DNA from: Saprospiraceae bacterium
GTDB taxonomy: Bacteria; Bacteroidota; Bacteroidia; Chitinophagales; Saprospiraceae
Assembly: GCA_022841745.1 (NCBI GenBank)
Contig: JALHQW010000066.1
Location: forward strand, 1 to 40,828
DNA length: 40,828 nt
Direction: 5' to 3'
The position numbers and the translations under genes are program-made. The stretch's first letter is position 1; each line of letters begins with the position of its first letter. Of this stretch, positions 33,733 through 40,828 are shown in pieces. The notes under the pieces are model-generated. The model did no database searches, had not been told where the DNA came from, and worked only from the letters and a program-made list of their open reading frames with translations.

Positions 33733-33782
33733 GGAAATGGAAATTGGAGAAGCTTACCGACTTGAGTTTTTGCGGAACATCA

Positions 33783-34784
33783 TTAATCCAAAATCACCGC
33801 CCCCGTATTGTTCGTCTTGTCGCATTCGAGCTTGAACTGGTCGGAGTCGAGCGAAAGGATGAGGCTTTTCATATAGCGGGTCTTCTTGCGCACGTCCACC
33901 TTGATGCGGCTGGTAAAGGTGCCGCCGGGCAATAACTCGCCTGAGTGGGAGGCATCTGGCTTAAGGGTTTGTTCTCCTGCTGGCAATGCGCCCCGTGAGA
34001 GTGTCGGTACGCCGGAGATGAACGATTTTAGTAGCACCCGCTCGGTCTGTTTGCTGTCTTTGCTGTAAAGATGGAACGGCCCAAAACCCTTGTTTGCGAT
34101 GGTGAATTCGATGGTGGCCGTCTTGTCGTTCTGCTCAATGATGCGCAGGCGCTGGAAATAAATATCTGGGCAGTCCTCGGCGATACCAGGGGGGACTGCG
34201 GCGGTGGGTGAAGCGTCTTCCTCGCCGCCCTTTCCAACGAGCACGGCAGATCCTTGGTTTTCAGGGGCTTTGGGTTTTTCGCCGGCCTTGGTTTCGAAGC
34301 CTTCTGCAGCGGGTGGCGTCGAAGCTTCCTGCTTTTGGGCAATAATGACGGGCACCTTCAGTTCCTTGCCCTGTACCGATTTGCCGACGCCCAGTTTGAA
34401 TGCTTCCTCGAAAAGGGCCTGCTGGATATTTGGCCGGAGGCCGCCCAGTTTATTGCTGAAAATGCTTTGGTCGAAGATGAACTGCACCCAATGCTCGGTA
34501 CCTTTTTTTGAAAAATCCACGTCCACCCGGCCTGAGTTCACGATGTTGAAGCGGAGCTTCACCCAATCATCATTGCGCTTGAGCACTTCAAAACTGCTCA
34601 GTTCGAGGCGGTAGCCACGGTATTTGACGGAGTCGCCTTCGGGGTAAGGATTGAAGGATTGAAGGGCTGAAGGATTGAAGGTTTGGGGGGGCGTAGCTGT
34701 TGGGGAAAATGACAGACCTGCGAGGCTAACCGTGATGGCGAGCACCCAAAAAAAACAATTGGCAGGTCTTAGATGGAATGACAT
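33783..34784 (-). CDS. Exported protein of unknown function
   Basis: The 333-residue product has a signal peptide (about 1-28, FFWVLAITVSLAGLSFS). A Thr/Pro linker (29-48) is partly encoded by GGATTGAA words (TFNPSALQSFNP). Two beta-rich domains follow (about 50-165, RGYRLELSSFEVLKRNDDWV; and about 225-333, DIYFQRLRIIEQNDKTATIE), separated by a low-complexity Glu/Ala/Pro stretch. Both domains seem to have the immunoglobulin-like pattern of CARDB-type modules, each dealing with NSGRVDVDF or NKGFGPFHL strands, so an internal duplication is possible. No family is recognised. Upstream gene is the Lrp-like regulator on the same strand. Confidence 0.7.
   Translation of the reverse strand: MSFHLRPANCFFWVLAITVSLAGLSFSPTATPPQTFNPSALQSFNPYPEGDSVKYRGYRLELSSFEVLKRNDDWVKLRFNIVNSGRVDVDFSKKGTEHWVQFIFDQSIFSNKLGGLRPNIQQALFEEAFKLGVGKSVQGKELKVPVIIAQKQEASTPPAAEGFETKAGEKPKAPENQGSAVLVGKGGEEDASPTAAVPPGIAEDCPDIYFQRLRIIEQNDKTATIEFTIANKGFGPFHLYSKDSKQTERVLLKSFISGVPTLSRGALPAGEQTLKPDASHSGELLPGGTFTSRIKVDVRKKTRYMKSLILSLDSDQFKLECDKTNNTGAVILD
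34646..34681. repeat. GGATTGAAGG word run in frame within the exported protein gene
   Basis: Three to four copies of AAGGATTGAAGG occupy 36 bases (12 codons) just after the signal peptide; on the coding strand each copy reads TTCAATCCT and gives FNP. It belongs to the same word family as the intergenic runs around pheS and rsmI. Confidence 0.8.
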
Positions 34785-34914
34785 GGTCGTTTAACGTGCT
34801 TTGCGAAGCCTTTATGAGTGGGCGGATGCGATTTTTTCATATAAAATTCTTGCCACCCTTTGAATGACTGCACCAAAATAAGGCCAACCTTTAATTTTAA
34901 GGGATTAGGTGTTG

Positions 34915-35394
34915 TCAAGGTGCCGTTTCGTCTTCATCCAGGACCGCTACGGGGCGGTTGATGCTCTCTTGCAAAGAGATGAAGGTCTCGGTGCGCTGTA
35001 TGCCCGAAATCTTCTGGATTTTGTCGTGCAGCACATCCCGCAGGTGGTTGGTGTCACGGCAGTATATCTTGGCGAAAATGCTGTATAGGCCCGTCGTATA
35101 GTAGGCTTCCACCACTTCCGGTATGTTCTTCAGTTGCTCCGCAACATCGTCGTAAAGCGAGCTTTTGTCAAGGTAAATGCCAAGAAATGCGCAGATATCA
35201 TAGCCTAATTTCTCATGGTCAATGATGAGGTGGGCACCCTGAACGATACCCATGTCACGCAGTTTTTTCATACGCACATGTACCGTGCCGCCAGAGACGT
35301 ACCCGATTTTCTTCGCAACGTCCGTGTAGGCTTGCTCGGCATCGGTCATCAGCATGGAAAGTATGAGCTTATCGGTTTTGTCAATTCCGTTCAT
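34915..35394 (-). CDS. Lrp/AsnC-family transcriptional regulator
   Basis: The 159-residue product has an N-terminal AsnC-type helix-turn-helix (about 5-60: DKTDKLILSMLMTDAEQAYT, GYVSGGTVHVRMKKLRDMG) and a C-terminal RAM ligand-binding domain (about 68-145, with VVEAYYTTGLYSIFAKIYCRD). Such regulators form octamers that respond to amino acids. The C-terminal tail of about ten residues is acidic. The start at 35394 (MNGIDKTDK) is preferred over 35415, which lies within an AAAAAGT repeat. The target genes cannot be named from the sequence. Confidence 0.92.
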   Translation of the reverse strand: MNGIDKTDKLILSMLMTDAEQAYTDVAKKIGYVSGGTVHVRMKKLRDMGIVQGAHLIIDHEKLGYDICAFLGIYLDKSSLYDDVAEQLKNIPEVVEAYYTTGLYSIFAKIYCRDTNHLRDVLHDKIQKISGIQRTETFISLQESINRPVAVLDEDETAP

Positions 35395-35401
35395 GTTGGT
35401 A

Positions 35402-35439
35402 AGTAAAAAGTACAAAGTAAAAAGTAAAAAGTAAAAAGT
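35402..35439. repeat. AAAAAGT tandem repeat upstream of the Lrp-like gene
   Basis: Five near-copies of the 7-base word AAAAAGT (one interrupted as ACAAAGT) lie eight bases upstream of the Lrp-like ATG, within its leader or promoter. Copy number could vary by slippage and alter expression. Confidence 0.8.
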
Positions 35440-35574
35440 TGAGCGGCGAGGTGACTTTGCCGTTTCAAATTTTTCAACAAAAATGCTATTCTATGCTGTA
35501 ATCTTCAAAAACTGAAGCGGAATTGTTCATTGGCTTGCCAATTTTTCAATTTTATTGCCCTTGATTTGACCAGC

Positions 35575-35607
35575 AGTCAGGCGGTGACATCAAGTCACCG
35601 CCTGACT
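35575..35607. repeat. Perfect 14-bp-arm palindrome
   Basis: Arms 35575-35588 (AGTCAGGCGGTGAC) and 35594-35607 with a 5-base loop ATCAA. The shape, a GTGAC/GTCAC core with an AGTCAGG outer end, resembles the hairpin units at 37-304. It lies in the 283-base gap between the small unknown gene and the Lrp-like gene. Confidence 0.8.
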
Positions 35608-35636
35608 TTGGCTGCCGAAACCCTCCAAAAGGTGCA

Positions 35637-35685
35637 AGCGAATCACGAATCACCAATCACGAGTCACCAATCACCAATCACCACC
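35637..35685. repeat. AATCACCAATCACGAGTC word run
   Basis: Six degenerate copies of (C)AATCAC(C/G) run into the 3' end of the small unknown gene (stop at 35678). They are the complement of the GATTCGTGACTGGTGATT words at 4091 and 32158. Confidence 0.8.
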
Positions 35686-36016
35686 TCAAATCCTCGTCTA
35701 CTTCCTCGGAGCATTGGTTGCCGTACTGTTTTTTGGTGGCGAGGCGTTGGCGTTGGCGCTCCATGACGAGTTTGGCAAGGGCCACATTGGCAGGGTCGGG
35801 ATTGCCGGGTGAAAGGGCATCGAGGATTTTATGCTCCAGCACGTCGTTGCGGTAGAGCAGGCTCATTAGGTACTCCATATTGTGCTCTATCATCCATGAA
35901 ATGCGGTCGCAGAGCAGTTGGAAAAGCTCTTCTTCCGACGGGGCATCCGCTTCAGGCGATAAAAGCTCGAATTCCTTGATAATCAATTGATTGGTGCTGT
36001 CGTCGGGTAAGCTCAT
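35678..36016 (-). CDS. Small conserved-looking protein of unknown function
   Basis: The 112-residue acidic, helical product (SEEELFQLLCDRISWMIEHNMEYLMSLLYRNDVLEHKILDAL) has no signal or membrane segment. The C-terminal part is rich in Arg/Gln/Lys (KLVMERQRQRLATKKQ). I do not recognise the family. It lies 32 bases downstream of the GH3-like gene on the same strand and is probably co-transcribed with it. The C-terminal few codons run into the AATCACC word repeat. Confidence 0.7.
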   Translation of the reverse strand: MSLPDDSTNQLIIKEFELLSPEADAPSEEELFQLLCDRISWMIEHNMEYLMSLLYRNDVLEHKILDALSPGNPDPANVALAKLVMERQRQRLATKKQYGNQCSEEVDEDLRW

Positions 36017-36048
36017 CCTTTATTTTTTTAACTATTAAGCAGTTTCCC

Positions 36049-37572
36049 CTACGCATAAATGCGGGTAAACGCCAAAATTTCCTCCACGTAGTTGCGGTTG
36101 TTCGAGAGCCGGGGCACTTTGTGCTGGCCGCCGTATTTGCCCTTGGTTTTCAGCCAATGGTTGAACGTGCCTTTGGGCACTGTGTGCAGCCGTAGGCGGT
36201 CGAGGGCCATGGAGTTGTACCGTTTCTGCTCGTAGTTGGAGTTCACTTTTTGGAGGTTCACGTCAAGGCGCTCGGCAAAAGTGTCGAGGCAAGGCGGGGC
36301 TTTTTCAAACTCCACAATCCACTCGTGGCCTCCTTTTTTGTCTTGCTCGAAATAGACGGGTGCCATCGTGTAGTCGCTCATGATGGCGTCCAGTTCCTGG
36401 CAGGTGAGCGTGATGGCCCGGTCGGTATTCGAGAGGATGACGTCTTCGCCGAAGGCATTCACGTAGAGGCTCGTTCGCCCGCTGACCTTTATTTTATAGG
36501 GACTCAAGGAAGTGAACTGCACCGTATCGCCGATGACGTAGCGCCAAAGCCCGGCATTGGTCGTGATGACGAGGGCGTAGTCTTGGCCCAGTTCCACTTC
36601 TTGCAAGGGTATCGCCCGTGGGCTTTCGGCGCCCCACTCCGATTTCGGCAGGAACTCGAAATAGACGGCGCTGTCGAGCATGAGCAACATGGCGCTGTCC
36701 TGTAGGTCATTTTGGATGGAGAAATAGCCCTCCGAGGCGTTGTATATCTCTTGATACCAGAATTTTTTGGAACCAAAATAATGGTCGAACTGCTTGCGGT
36801 GCGGCTCGAAATTGACGCCGCCATGGATGTACGTTTCAAGGTTCGGCCAAACGTCGAAGATGCAGGATTTGCCGGAGACTTCCAGCACTTTTTGCAGGAA
36901 GATGTTCGTCCAAGTGGGTACGCCACCTATCATCGAGATGTCCTCTTCTTGCAGCATGTCGGCCATGACGCCGATTTTTTCCTCCCAATTGCGCATGGTG
37001 GCAATCTCCGGCCCCGGTACGTAGAAAAGGCGGCCCACGAGCGGCATTTGGCGCAGCAGCAAGGCAGATATATCGCCAATGGTGACGGCGGGGTAATTCT
37101 CATCGGGGTAATAGGTGCCGCCCATTACAATGTTCTTGTAGGCAAAAACATTGCTTTCCGGGTTGTTGTCGTAGAGGAAGGCAAGGGTGTCCCAGCCGCC
37201 TTTCACGTGGTTGTCCATCAGGCTCTCCTCGGTCACGGGCAGGTACTTGCTCACGGCCCCGGTGGTGCCGCTCGACTTGGCGAACCACTCCACGAAGCCA
37301 GCGCAGAGCACGTCCGTCTCGCCCCGCATCATGCGCTCGATGAAGGGTTTCAGGCTGAGGTAGGTCTGCACGGGCACGTTTTGGGCAAAGTCGGCGGGGG
37401 AATTGATGCGGGGGAAATTGTGCATCCGGCCCCAAGAGGTGTCGGCATGGGCCTGCACCAGTTCCATCAACACCCGGTGCTGGGTCTCGTGCGGCGAGGC
37501 CATGAAGCGGCGATTGGCCTCCATGCGGTGCTCCAAATATTTCGAGAATAGTTTGTTGACAAGAGTCCTCAT
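36049..37572 (-). CDS. GH3 auxin-responsive-promoter family protein (acyl-adenylate enzyme)
   Basis: The 507-residue product belongs to the GH3 group of the ANL adenylating superfamily, best known in plants for conjugating amino acids to hormones; bacterial members have no established substrate. The ATP-binding signature is FAKSSGTTGAVSKYLPVTEESL (about residues 90-115), followed by YNASEGYFSIQ and WRYVIGDTVQFTSLSPYKIKVSGR. The end WLKTKGKYGGQHKVPRLSNNR is family-typical. Complete in length. The ATG at 37572 is well placed. It is divergent from the transporter gene. Confidence 0.9.
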   Translation of the reverse strand: MRTLVNKLFSKYLEHRMEANRRFMASPHETQHRVLMELVQAHADTSWGRMHNFPRINSPADFAQNVPVQTYLSLKPFIERMMRGETDVLCAGFVEWFAKSSGTTGAVSKYLPVTEESLMDNHVKGGWDTLAFLYDNNPESNVFAYKNIVMGGTYYPDENYPAVTIGDISALLLRQMPLVGRLFYVPGPEIATMRNWEEKIGVMADMLQEEDISMIGGVPTWTNIFLQKVLEVSGKSCIFDVWPNLETYIHGGVNFEPHRKQFDHYFGSKKFWYQEIYNASEGYFSIQNDLQDSAMLLMLDSAVYFEFLPKSEWGAESPRAIPLQEVELGQDYALVITTNAGLWRYVIGDTVQFTSLSPYKIKVSGRTSLYVNAFGEDVILSNTDRAITLTCQELDAIMSDYTMAPVYFEQDKKGGHEWIVEFEKAPPCLDTFAERLDVNLQKVNSNYEQKRYNSMALDRLRLHTVPKGTFNHWLKTKGKYGGQHKVPRLSNNRNYVEEILAFTRIYA

Positions 37573-37602
37573 GGTTTGTTCATCAACTTTTGAAATCCTT
37601 TC

Positions 37603-37610
37603 TACCTTTG
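37603..37610 (+). promoter_or_regulatory. Promoter -7 element (TACCTTTG) for the BASS transporter
   Basis: A TAnnTTTG match on the plus strand, with TTTG at 37575-37578 as a distant -33 candidate. It gives a leader of about 105 bases to the TTG start at 37721. Confidence 0.45.
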
Positions 37611-37720
37611 GAGTTTCACGGGAGCATTCTTACAACGGGAATGGCTTGGGGCGAAAATAAGAGATGTTCTGAATTGTTTTCAACAAAAGGGGCATGTAAT
37701 CAATCATTTAACTCAATACA

Positions 37721-38611
37721 TTGATAGGATTTATAAGTGTTGAAACGTTTTTGCAGGCCGTTCTGGCGCTGATCATGCTTAGTGTGGGCCTGTCATTAAC
37801 TACCAAGGACTTCCAATACATCGTTCAGAACCCACGCATCACCATCATTGGGTTGTTCCTGAAAATGATCGTGTTCCCGTTCATAGGGGTGACTATCGCC
37901 AACCTGTTGGGGCTTTCCGTCACTTTTCAGTTGGGTATTTTCATCCTGCTGATTTGCCCCGGCGGCACCACTTCCAACCTCATCACCTATTGGTTTTCAG
38001 GCAATATACCCCTCACCATCGCCCTCACGACCATCGCCAGTTTCATCTCGGTGCTCACGGTACCTGTTTTCACCAATTGGGCGCATCGGTATTACTTCGG
38101 CGACAGCGTCATCGTTGAGCTGCCCGTTTGGGACACCGTCACCAATATCTTCATCGTGATGATACTGCCCGTGCTGGTGGGCATGGCGCTGCGTTGGCGC
38201 TACGAAAAGCCGGCCATCGTAGCAGAGAATGTGCTGAAGTATGTATCAGTCGTGCTGCTGGCCATCGTTTACCTGATAAAATTCTTTGCCAGCAAGGAGC
38301 AGGGCGGCACGGAAATCAGCGGGGAAGAGTTCAAGACGCTGCTGCCCGTGCTGCTCGTCATTAATGCCACGGCGCTGCTTTTTGGCTTTTTGGCTTCCAA
38401 ATTATTTAGGATAAACACGCAGGACAGCATGACCATCGGTATCGAGGTAGGCCTGGAGAACGTGAGCCTTGCCATCGTAGTGGGCAGTGTGCTGCTGCAA
38501 AACGAAGACCTCGTGAAGCCTGGCCTCATCTACGCCATGTTCTCGTTCTGGACGGTGATGGGGTTTGCGGTGTTGGTGAAGAAATTGTTTCATGGGAAAA
38601 ACTGGACATAA
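37721..38611 (+). CDS. Bile acid:sodium symporter (BASS) family transporter
   Basis: The 296-residue membrane protein has eight to ten hydrophobic segments. Family signatures are LSVGLSLTTKDFQ at the start, CPGGTTSNLITYWFSGNIPL (the crossover segment) and GIEVGLENVSLAIVVGSVLL (second crossover). It imports organic anions with sodium; the substrate is probably not a bile acid. The start appears to be TTG at 37721: an in-frame stop lies at 37709-37711, and the first ATG (residue 19) would cut into the first membrane segment. Confidence 0.88.
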   Translation: MIGFISVETFLQAVLALIMLSVGLSLTTKDFQYIVQNPRITIIGLFLKMIVFPFIGVTIANLLGLSVTFQLGIFILLICPGGTTSNLITYWFSGNIPLTIALTTIASFISVLTVPVFTNWAHRYYFGDSVIVELPVWDTVTNIFIVMILPVLVGMALRWRYEKPAIVAENVLKYVSVVLLAIVYLIKFFASKEQGGTEISGEEFKTLLPVLLVINATALLFGFLASKLFRINTQDSMTIGIEVGLENVSLAIVVGSVLLQNEDLVKPGLIYAMFSFWTVMGFAVLVKKLFHGKNWT

Positions 38612-38654
38612 TCATTTTCCGCCGTAAATTTCCCCTCCGAATAAGCAAACTACT

Positions 38655-39923
38655 ATGAAAGAAGACCTCCTACACTTCCTGTGGCGCACCCGCCGCTTCG
38701 AGCTGACGGGGCTGCGCACCACCGAGGGCGAGCCGCTCGAAATCCTCAGCCCCGGCAACCACAATACCCACGCTGGCCCCGACTTCCTCGACGCCCGGCT
38801 GCGCATCGGCGGCACCACTTGGGCGGGCAACGTGGAGATGCACCTCACCGCCAGCGAATGGCTGCGCCACGGCCACCAAGCCGACGCTGCCTACGGCAAC
38901 GTCATCCTGCACGTTGTCATGGAAGAAGACCAGCCTGTGCTGCGCAACGACGGCTCCCGCATCCCCTGCCTCGAAATGCGCAACCTCGTGCCGCCGGGCA
39001 TCGCCGCCACCTACCAACGGCTGCTGCACAACGAGCACTGGATTCCCTGCCACAACCTCTTCCACACCGTGCCCCCGATGACCCGTACGCTCTGGCTCGA
39101 CCGGATGCTGGTGGAGCGTTTGGAACAAAAAACCACCATAATAAAGGAAGCATTGGAGCGCAATAACGGCGATTGGGAAGAGACGTTCTACCAAATCCTC
39201 GCTCGCAATTTTGGCCTGAAGGTGAACGCCGAACCCTTTGAAATGCTGGCCCGCTCGCTGCCGCAGCGCATACTCGCCCGTCACAAGGACAACCCGCTGC
39301 AACTCGAAGCCCTGCTCTTCGGCCAGTCCGGCCTGTTGCCAGATGCGACGGATGAGGAGTACCCCCTTGCCCTCAAAAAAGAATACGATTTCCTTCGGAA
39401 AAAATACAACCTGACGCCCCTGGAGGCCGTGCAGTGGCGGTTCCTGCGGCTGCACCCCGGCAATTTCCCGACCATCCGGCTGGCGGAGTTCGCCCGGCTC
39501 ACGGCGCAGTCGGCGCACCTGTTCAGCCGCATCCTGGAGGTGGAAGACCAGGCGGACATCGAGGCGCTTTTCAAGGTAAAACTCGACGGCTACTGGCTCA
39601 CGCACTATACCTTCGGCAACGAATCGCCCCAAAAAAACAAATCGCTCGGCAAGGAGGCCATCCGGCTTTTGACCATCAATACCATCGTACCGTTCCTGTT
39701 CCTTTATGGAAAAATGCGGGGGGAAGAAGCCCACAAGGACAAGGCGCTGCACCTGCTCGAAGCCCTGCCCCCAGAGCGCAACGCCATCATCGAAGGCTGG
39801 CAGCGGCTGGGCGTGGAGCCACCCTCGGCTTACCAAACGCAGGGGCTTTTGCAGTTGAAAAACGTATATTGCGATGCGAAACGGTGCTTGGCGTGCGGGA
39901 TTGGGGCGGGGATATTGAAGTGA
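38655..39923 (+). CDS. DUF2851 family protein
   Basis: The 422-residue soluble product matches DUF2851, a family found almost only in Bacteroidota: MKEDLLHFLWRTRRFELTGL, the GNHNTHAGPDFLDARLRIGG block, WAGNVEMHLTASEW and VILHVVMEED. The N-terminal part has D and E spaced as in restriction-endonuclease-like folds (PDFLDA...GNVEMH), which could be a nuclease-like core, but that is my inference. The C-terminal half is helical. The role is unknown. It has a short 43-base gap after the transporter gene and no clear promoter of its own. Confidence 0.88.
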   Translation: MKEDLLHFLWRTRRFELTGLRTTEGEPLEILSPGNHNTHAGPDFLDARLRIGGTTWAGNVEMHLTASEWLRHGHQADAAYGNVILHVVMEEDQPVLRNDGSRIPCLEMRNLVPPGIAATYQRLLHNEHWIPCHNLFHTVPPMTRTLWLDRMLVERLEQKTTIIKEALERNNGDWEETFYQILARNFGLKVNAEPFEMLARSLPQRILARHKDNPLQLEALLFGQSGLLPDATDEEYPLALKKEYDFLRKKYNLTPLEAVQWRFLRLHPGNFPTIRLAEFARLTAQSAHLFSRILEVEDQADIEALFKVKLDGYWLTHYTFGNESPQKNKSLGKEAIRLLTINTIVPFLFLYGKMRGEEAHKDKALHLLEALPPERNAIIEGWQRLGVEPPSAYQTQGLLQLKNVYCDAKRCLACGIGAGILK

Positions 39924-39940
39924 GGGATGAAATGCCCCCG

Positions 39941-40063
39941 TAAAATTTTGAGTGTTCAAGCCAAAGTTTTAGGTCGTAGGACGTAAAACTTTAGGTTATT
40001 TTGCTAAAATTTTACGTTGACCAACCTAAAATTTTAGGTCATTTCATCAAAGTTTTAGGTTGG
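39941..40063. repeat. Three consecutive AAAANTTTTAGG hairpins
   Basis: Hairpin 1 pairs 39941-39950 with 39962-39971. Hairpin 2 pairs 39981-39995 with 40003-40017 (13 of 15). Hairpin 3 pairs 40021-40035 with 40049-40063 (14 of 15). All share a TAAAA-C/T-TTTAGG core, and ACCTAAAATTTTAGGT at 40024-40039 is itself a perfect palindrome. The block fills the 300-base gap between the DUF2851 and XRE genes, together with the terminator. Confidence 0.8.
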
Positions 40064-40140
40064 TGAAGTGGTCTTTTTACGCTGTTTTTTCAAATTGATG
40101 CATTTTATTTAATTGATAATCAAATAGTTGCAAAAGAAGA

Positions 40141-40172
40141 GGGCTTTTCGACCATTTCCGGTCGAAAAGCCC
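40141..40172 (-). terminator. Terminator of the XRE gene
   Basis: Perfect 13-base arms 40141-40153 and 40160-40172 with a 6-base loop; in the leftward direction it is followed by TCTTCTTTTGC. It lies 51 bases beyond the stop of the XRE gene. Confidence 0.75.
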
Positions 40173-40223
40173 CTGTTGAGATTCCGGGCTTAAAGCCCAT
40201 TTATGGCAAAATATGCGTGCGGT

Positions 40224-40661
40224 CTATCCTTCCCCTTTCCGCTGGCCAAGCAGCAGCATGATTTGCTCGTGCTGCATGGCTATTTGCTCGTTCAGCCGGA
40301 CATTCTGCTTCTCAAGGCTGGCTACCAGCTCCTTCCAAGGTGCGACCGCCATATCAACGATTTTGTGTACGTCTTCGCAGGTATAGATGGTAGCGTGGTT
40401 TGACCCTGCCACATTTAGGTTGCCAGTATGGTTATTGATAAAATTGACGATTTTTCCTTCATCATAAGCCTCAATGGCCTCCGCGGTCGTGCCGATGATT
40501 TCGGCAACCTTGTCGAGCATCTCGTCAGATATTTCCACCTTCCCCGCCTCCCATGCGCTGTACGAGTTCTGGTTGATGCCCAGCCCTCGTGCCACTTCGA
40601 TTTGTTTTTTTCCCATCAATTCCCGCATTTTTTGGACTTTGAACCCACGCTGTTTGTTCAT
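40224..40661 (-). CDS. XRE-family helix-turn-helix regulator with C-terminal coiled coil
   Basis: The 145-residue product has a Cro/C1-type helix-turn-helix (about 5-62: VQKMRELMGKKQIEVARGLG, NQNSYSAWEAGKVEIS), a short middle (NFINNHTGNLNVAGSNHATI) and a C-terminal coiled coil (about 108-140, LEKQNVRLNEQIAMQHEQIM) that probably dimerises it. This pattern recurs in small Bacteroidota regulators. The ATG at 40661 follows an A+T-rich leader. It lies beside an insertion-sequence end. Confidence 0.85.
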   Translation of the reverse strand: MNKQRGFKVQKMRELMGKKQIEVARGLGINQNSYSAWEAGKVEISDEMLDKVAEIIGTTAEAIEAYDEGKIVNFINNHTGNLNVAGSNHATIYTCEDVHKIVDMAVAPWKELVASLEKQNVRLNEQIAMQHEQIMLLLGQRKGEG

Positions 40662-40676
40662 ATAAAAATTTTTATT

Positions 40677-40704
40677 AACGATAAAAAAGCAAAGATAAAC
40701 GATA
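40677..40704 (-). promoter_or_regulatory. XRE gene promoter with two AACGATA direct repeats
   Basis: The minus strand has TATCTTTG at 40690-40697, a full TAnnTTTG element, 29 bases before the ATG. On the plus strand, AACGATA occurs at 40677-40683 and 40698-40704, 21 bases (two helical turns) apart and flanking the promoter element. This is a plausible operator for autoregulation by the XRE protein. Confidence 0.5.
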
Positions 40705-40709
40705 TTTTA

Positions 40710-40828
40710 TGACCTGTCCTGAAATAAGTTGCCCTGAAAAAGTAACTTAAAACATGTCAAGTCATCAAAAATCTAAATTGGAAATCCGCCAAAGGCGTAT
40801 CTTTAGTGAAGAGTTCAAGCGTCAGAAA
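40710..40828 (+). mobile_element. Left end of an insertion sequence, cut by the window edge
   Basis: The sequence changes abruptly from A+T-rich leader to TGACCTGTCCTGAAATAAG, a typical terminal-inverted-repeat-like start, and leads to a transposase start 44 bases later. The other end, the inverted repeat and the target duplication are outside the window, so the exact boundary is an inference. Confidence 0.5.
40754..40828 (+). CDS. Transposase, N-terminal fragment (IS3/IS911-type OrfA-like)
   Basis: Twenty-five codons are visible before the window ends, beginning MSSHQKSKLEIRQRRIFSEE and followed by FKRQK. The RRIFSEEFKRQ pattern is the usual opening of the helix-turn-helix OrfA transposase subunit of IS3-family elements. 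No stop codon is reached. It is too short for a full classification. Confidence 0.6.
   Translation, partial: MSSHQKSKLEIRQRRIFSEEFKRQK

Noticed and set aside
38670-39959. Minus-strand open frame of 429 codons
   Set aside because: It is the complement of the DUF2851 gene, whose protein matches a known family; the antisense product is Gln/Arg/Val-rich without a domain.

Overview
The window is chromosomal DNA of a Bacteroidota bacterium, most likely of the Saprospiria (Haliscomenobacter/Lewinella-like); the exact genus cannot be fixed from the sequence. The reasons are the TAnnTTTG-type promoters ahead of many genes, the near absence of Shine-Dalgarno sequences, two secreted proteins ending in the gliding-motility/type IX secretion C-terminal domain, and lineage-typical families (DUF2851, GH3-like adenylase, stand-alone PurS, PssA). 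It is mostly housekeeping DNA, with one A+T-richer toxin-antitoxin insert and the edge of an insertion sequence at the right end. LAYOUT. 1-2.4 kb: a tandem array of 59-bp hairpin repeats, then a secreted VIT/von Willebrand A protein. 2.5-9 kb: an XRE/ScfR-like regulator, an O-antigen-ligase-like membrane protein, pheS, a Uma2 nuclease-fold protein, a broken small membrane gene and gatA. 9-11.6 kb: a LysM lytic transglycosylase and a metallo-beta-lactamase-fold hydrolase. 11.6-19 kb: a large adhesin-like T9SS protein, then pssA, purS, rsmI, a lipoprotein and a second T9SS protein. 19-21.6 kb: a FIST-domain sensor next to a histidine kinase, then tRNA-Cys(GCA). 21.6-30 kb: gatB, a DUF433/PIN-like toxin-antitoxin pair, and a leftward mfd-dut-pyk block. 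30-32.2 kb: acpP and fabF. 32.2-37.6 kb (all leftward): GH29 fucosidase lipoprotein, an exported unknown, an Lrp/AsnC regulator, a small unknown and a GH3-like protein. 37.7-40.8 kb: a BASS-family transporter, a DUF2851 protein, three tandem hairpins, an XRE regulator and the start of a transposase. HOW THE GENES RELATE. gatA and gatB (two of the three subunits of the Asp/Glu-tRNA amidotransferase) are 12.6 kb apart and no gatC is visible. acpP and fabF are adjacent but separated by a terminator. mfd, dut and pyk share a strand with short gaps and may be partly co-transcribed. FIST and kinase look like a sensor-output operon. WHAT STANDS OUT is the repeat ecology rather than one gene cassette. 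Several unrelated repeat families sit in gene borders and also lie in frame inside essential or conserved genes: a perfect 22-bp-arm palindrome in gatA, a composite repeat in mfd and in the ligase gene, and a CCTTTAGG-core repeat in gatB and mfd. Many gene borders carry locus-specific runs of a short 7-9 base word that fold back on themselves, sometimes ending exactly on stop codons. This looks like a class of small mobile or expanding elements accommodated by coding genes, and is the part most worth following up.
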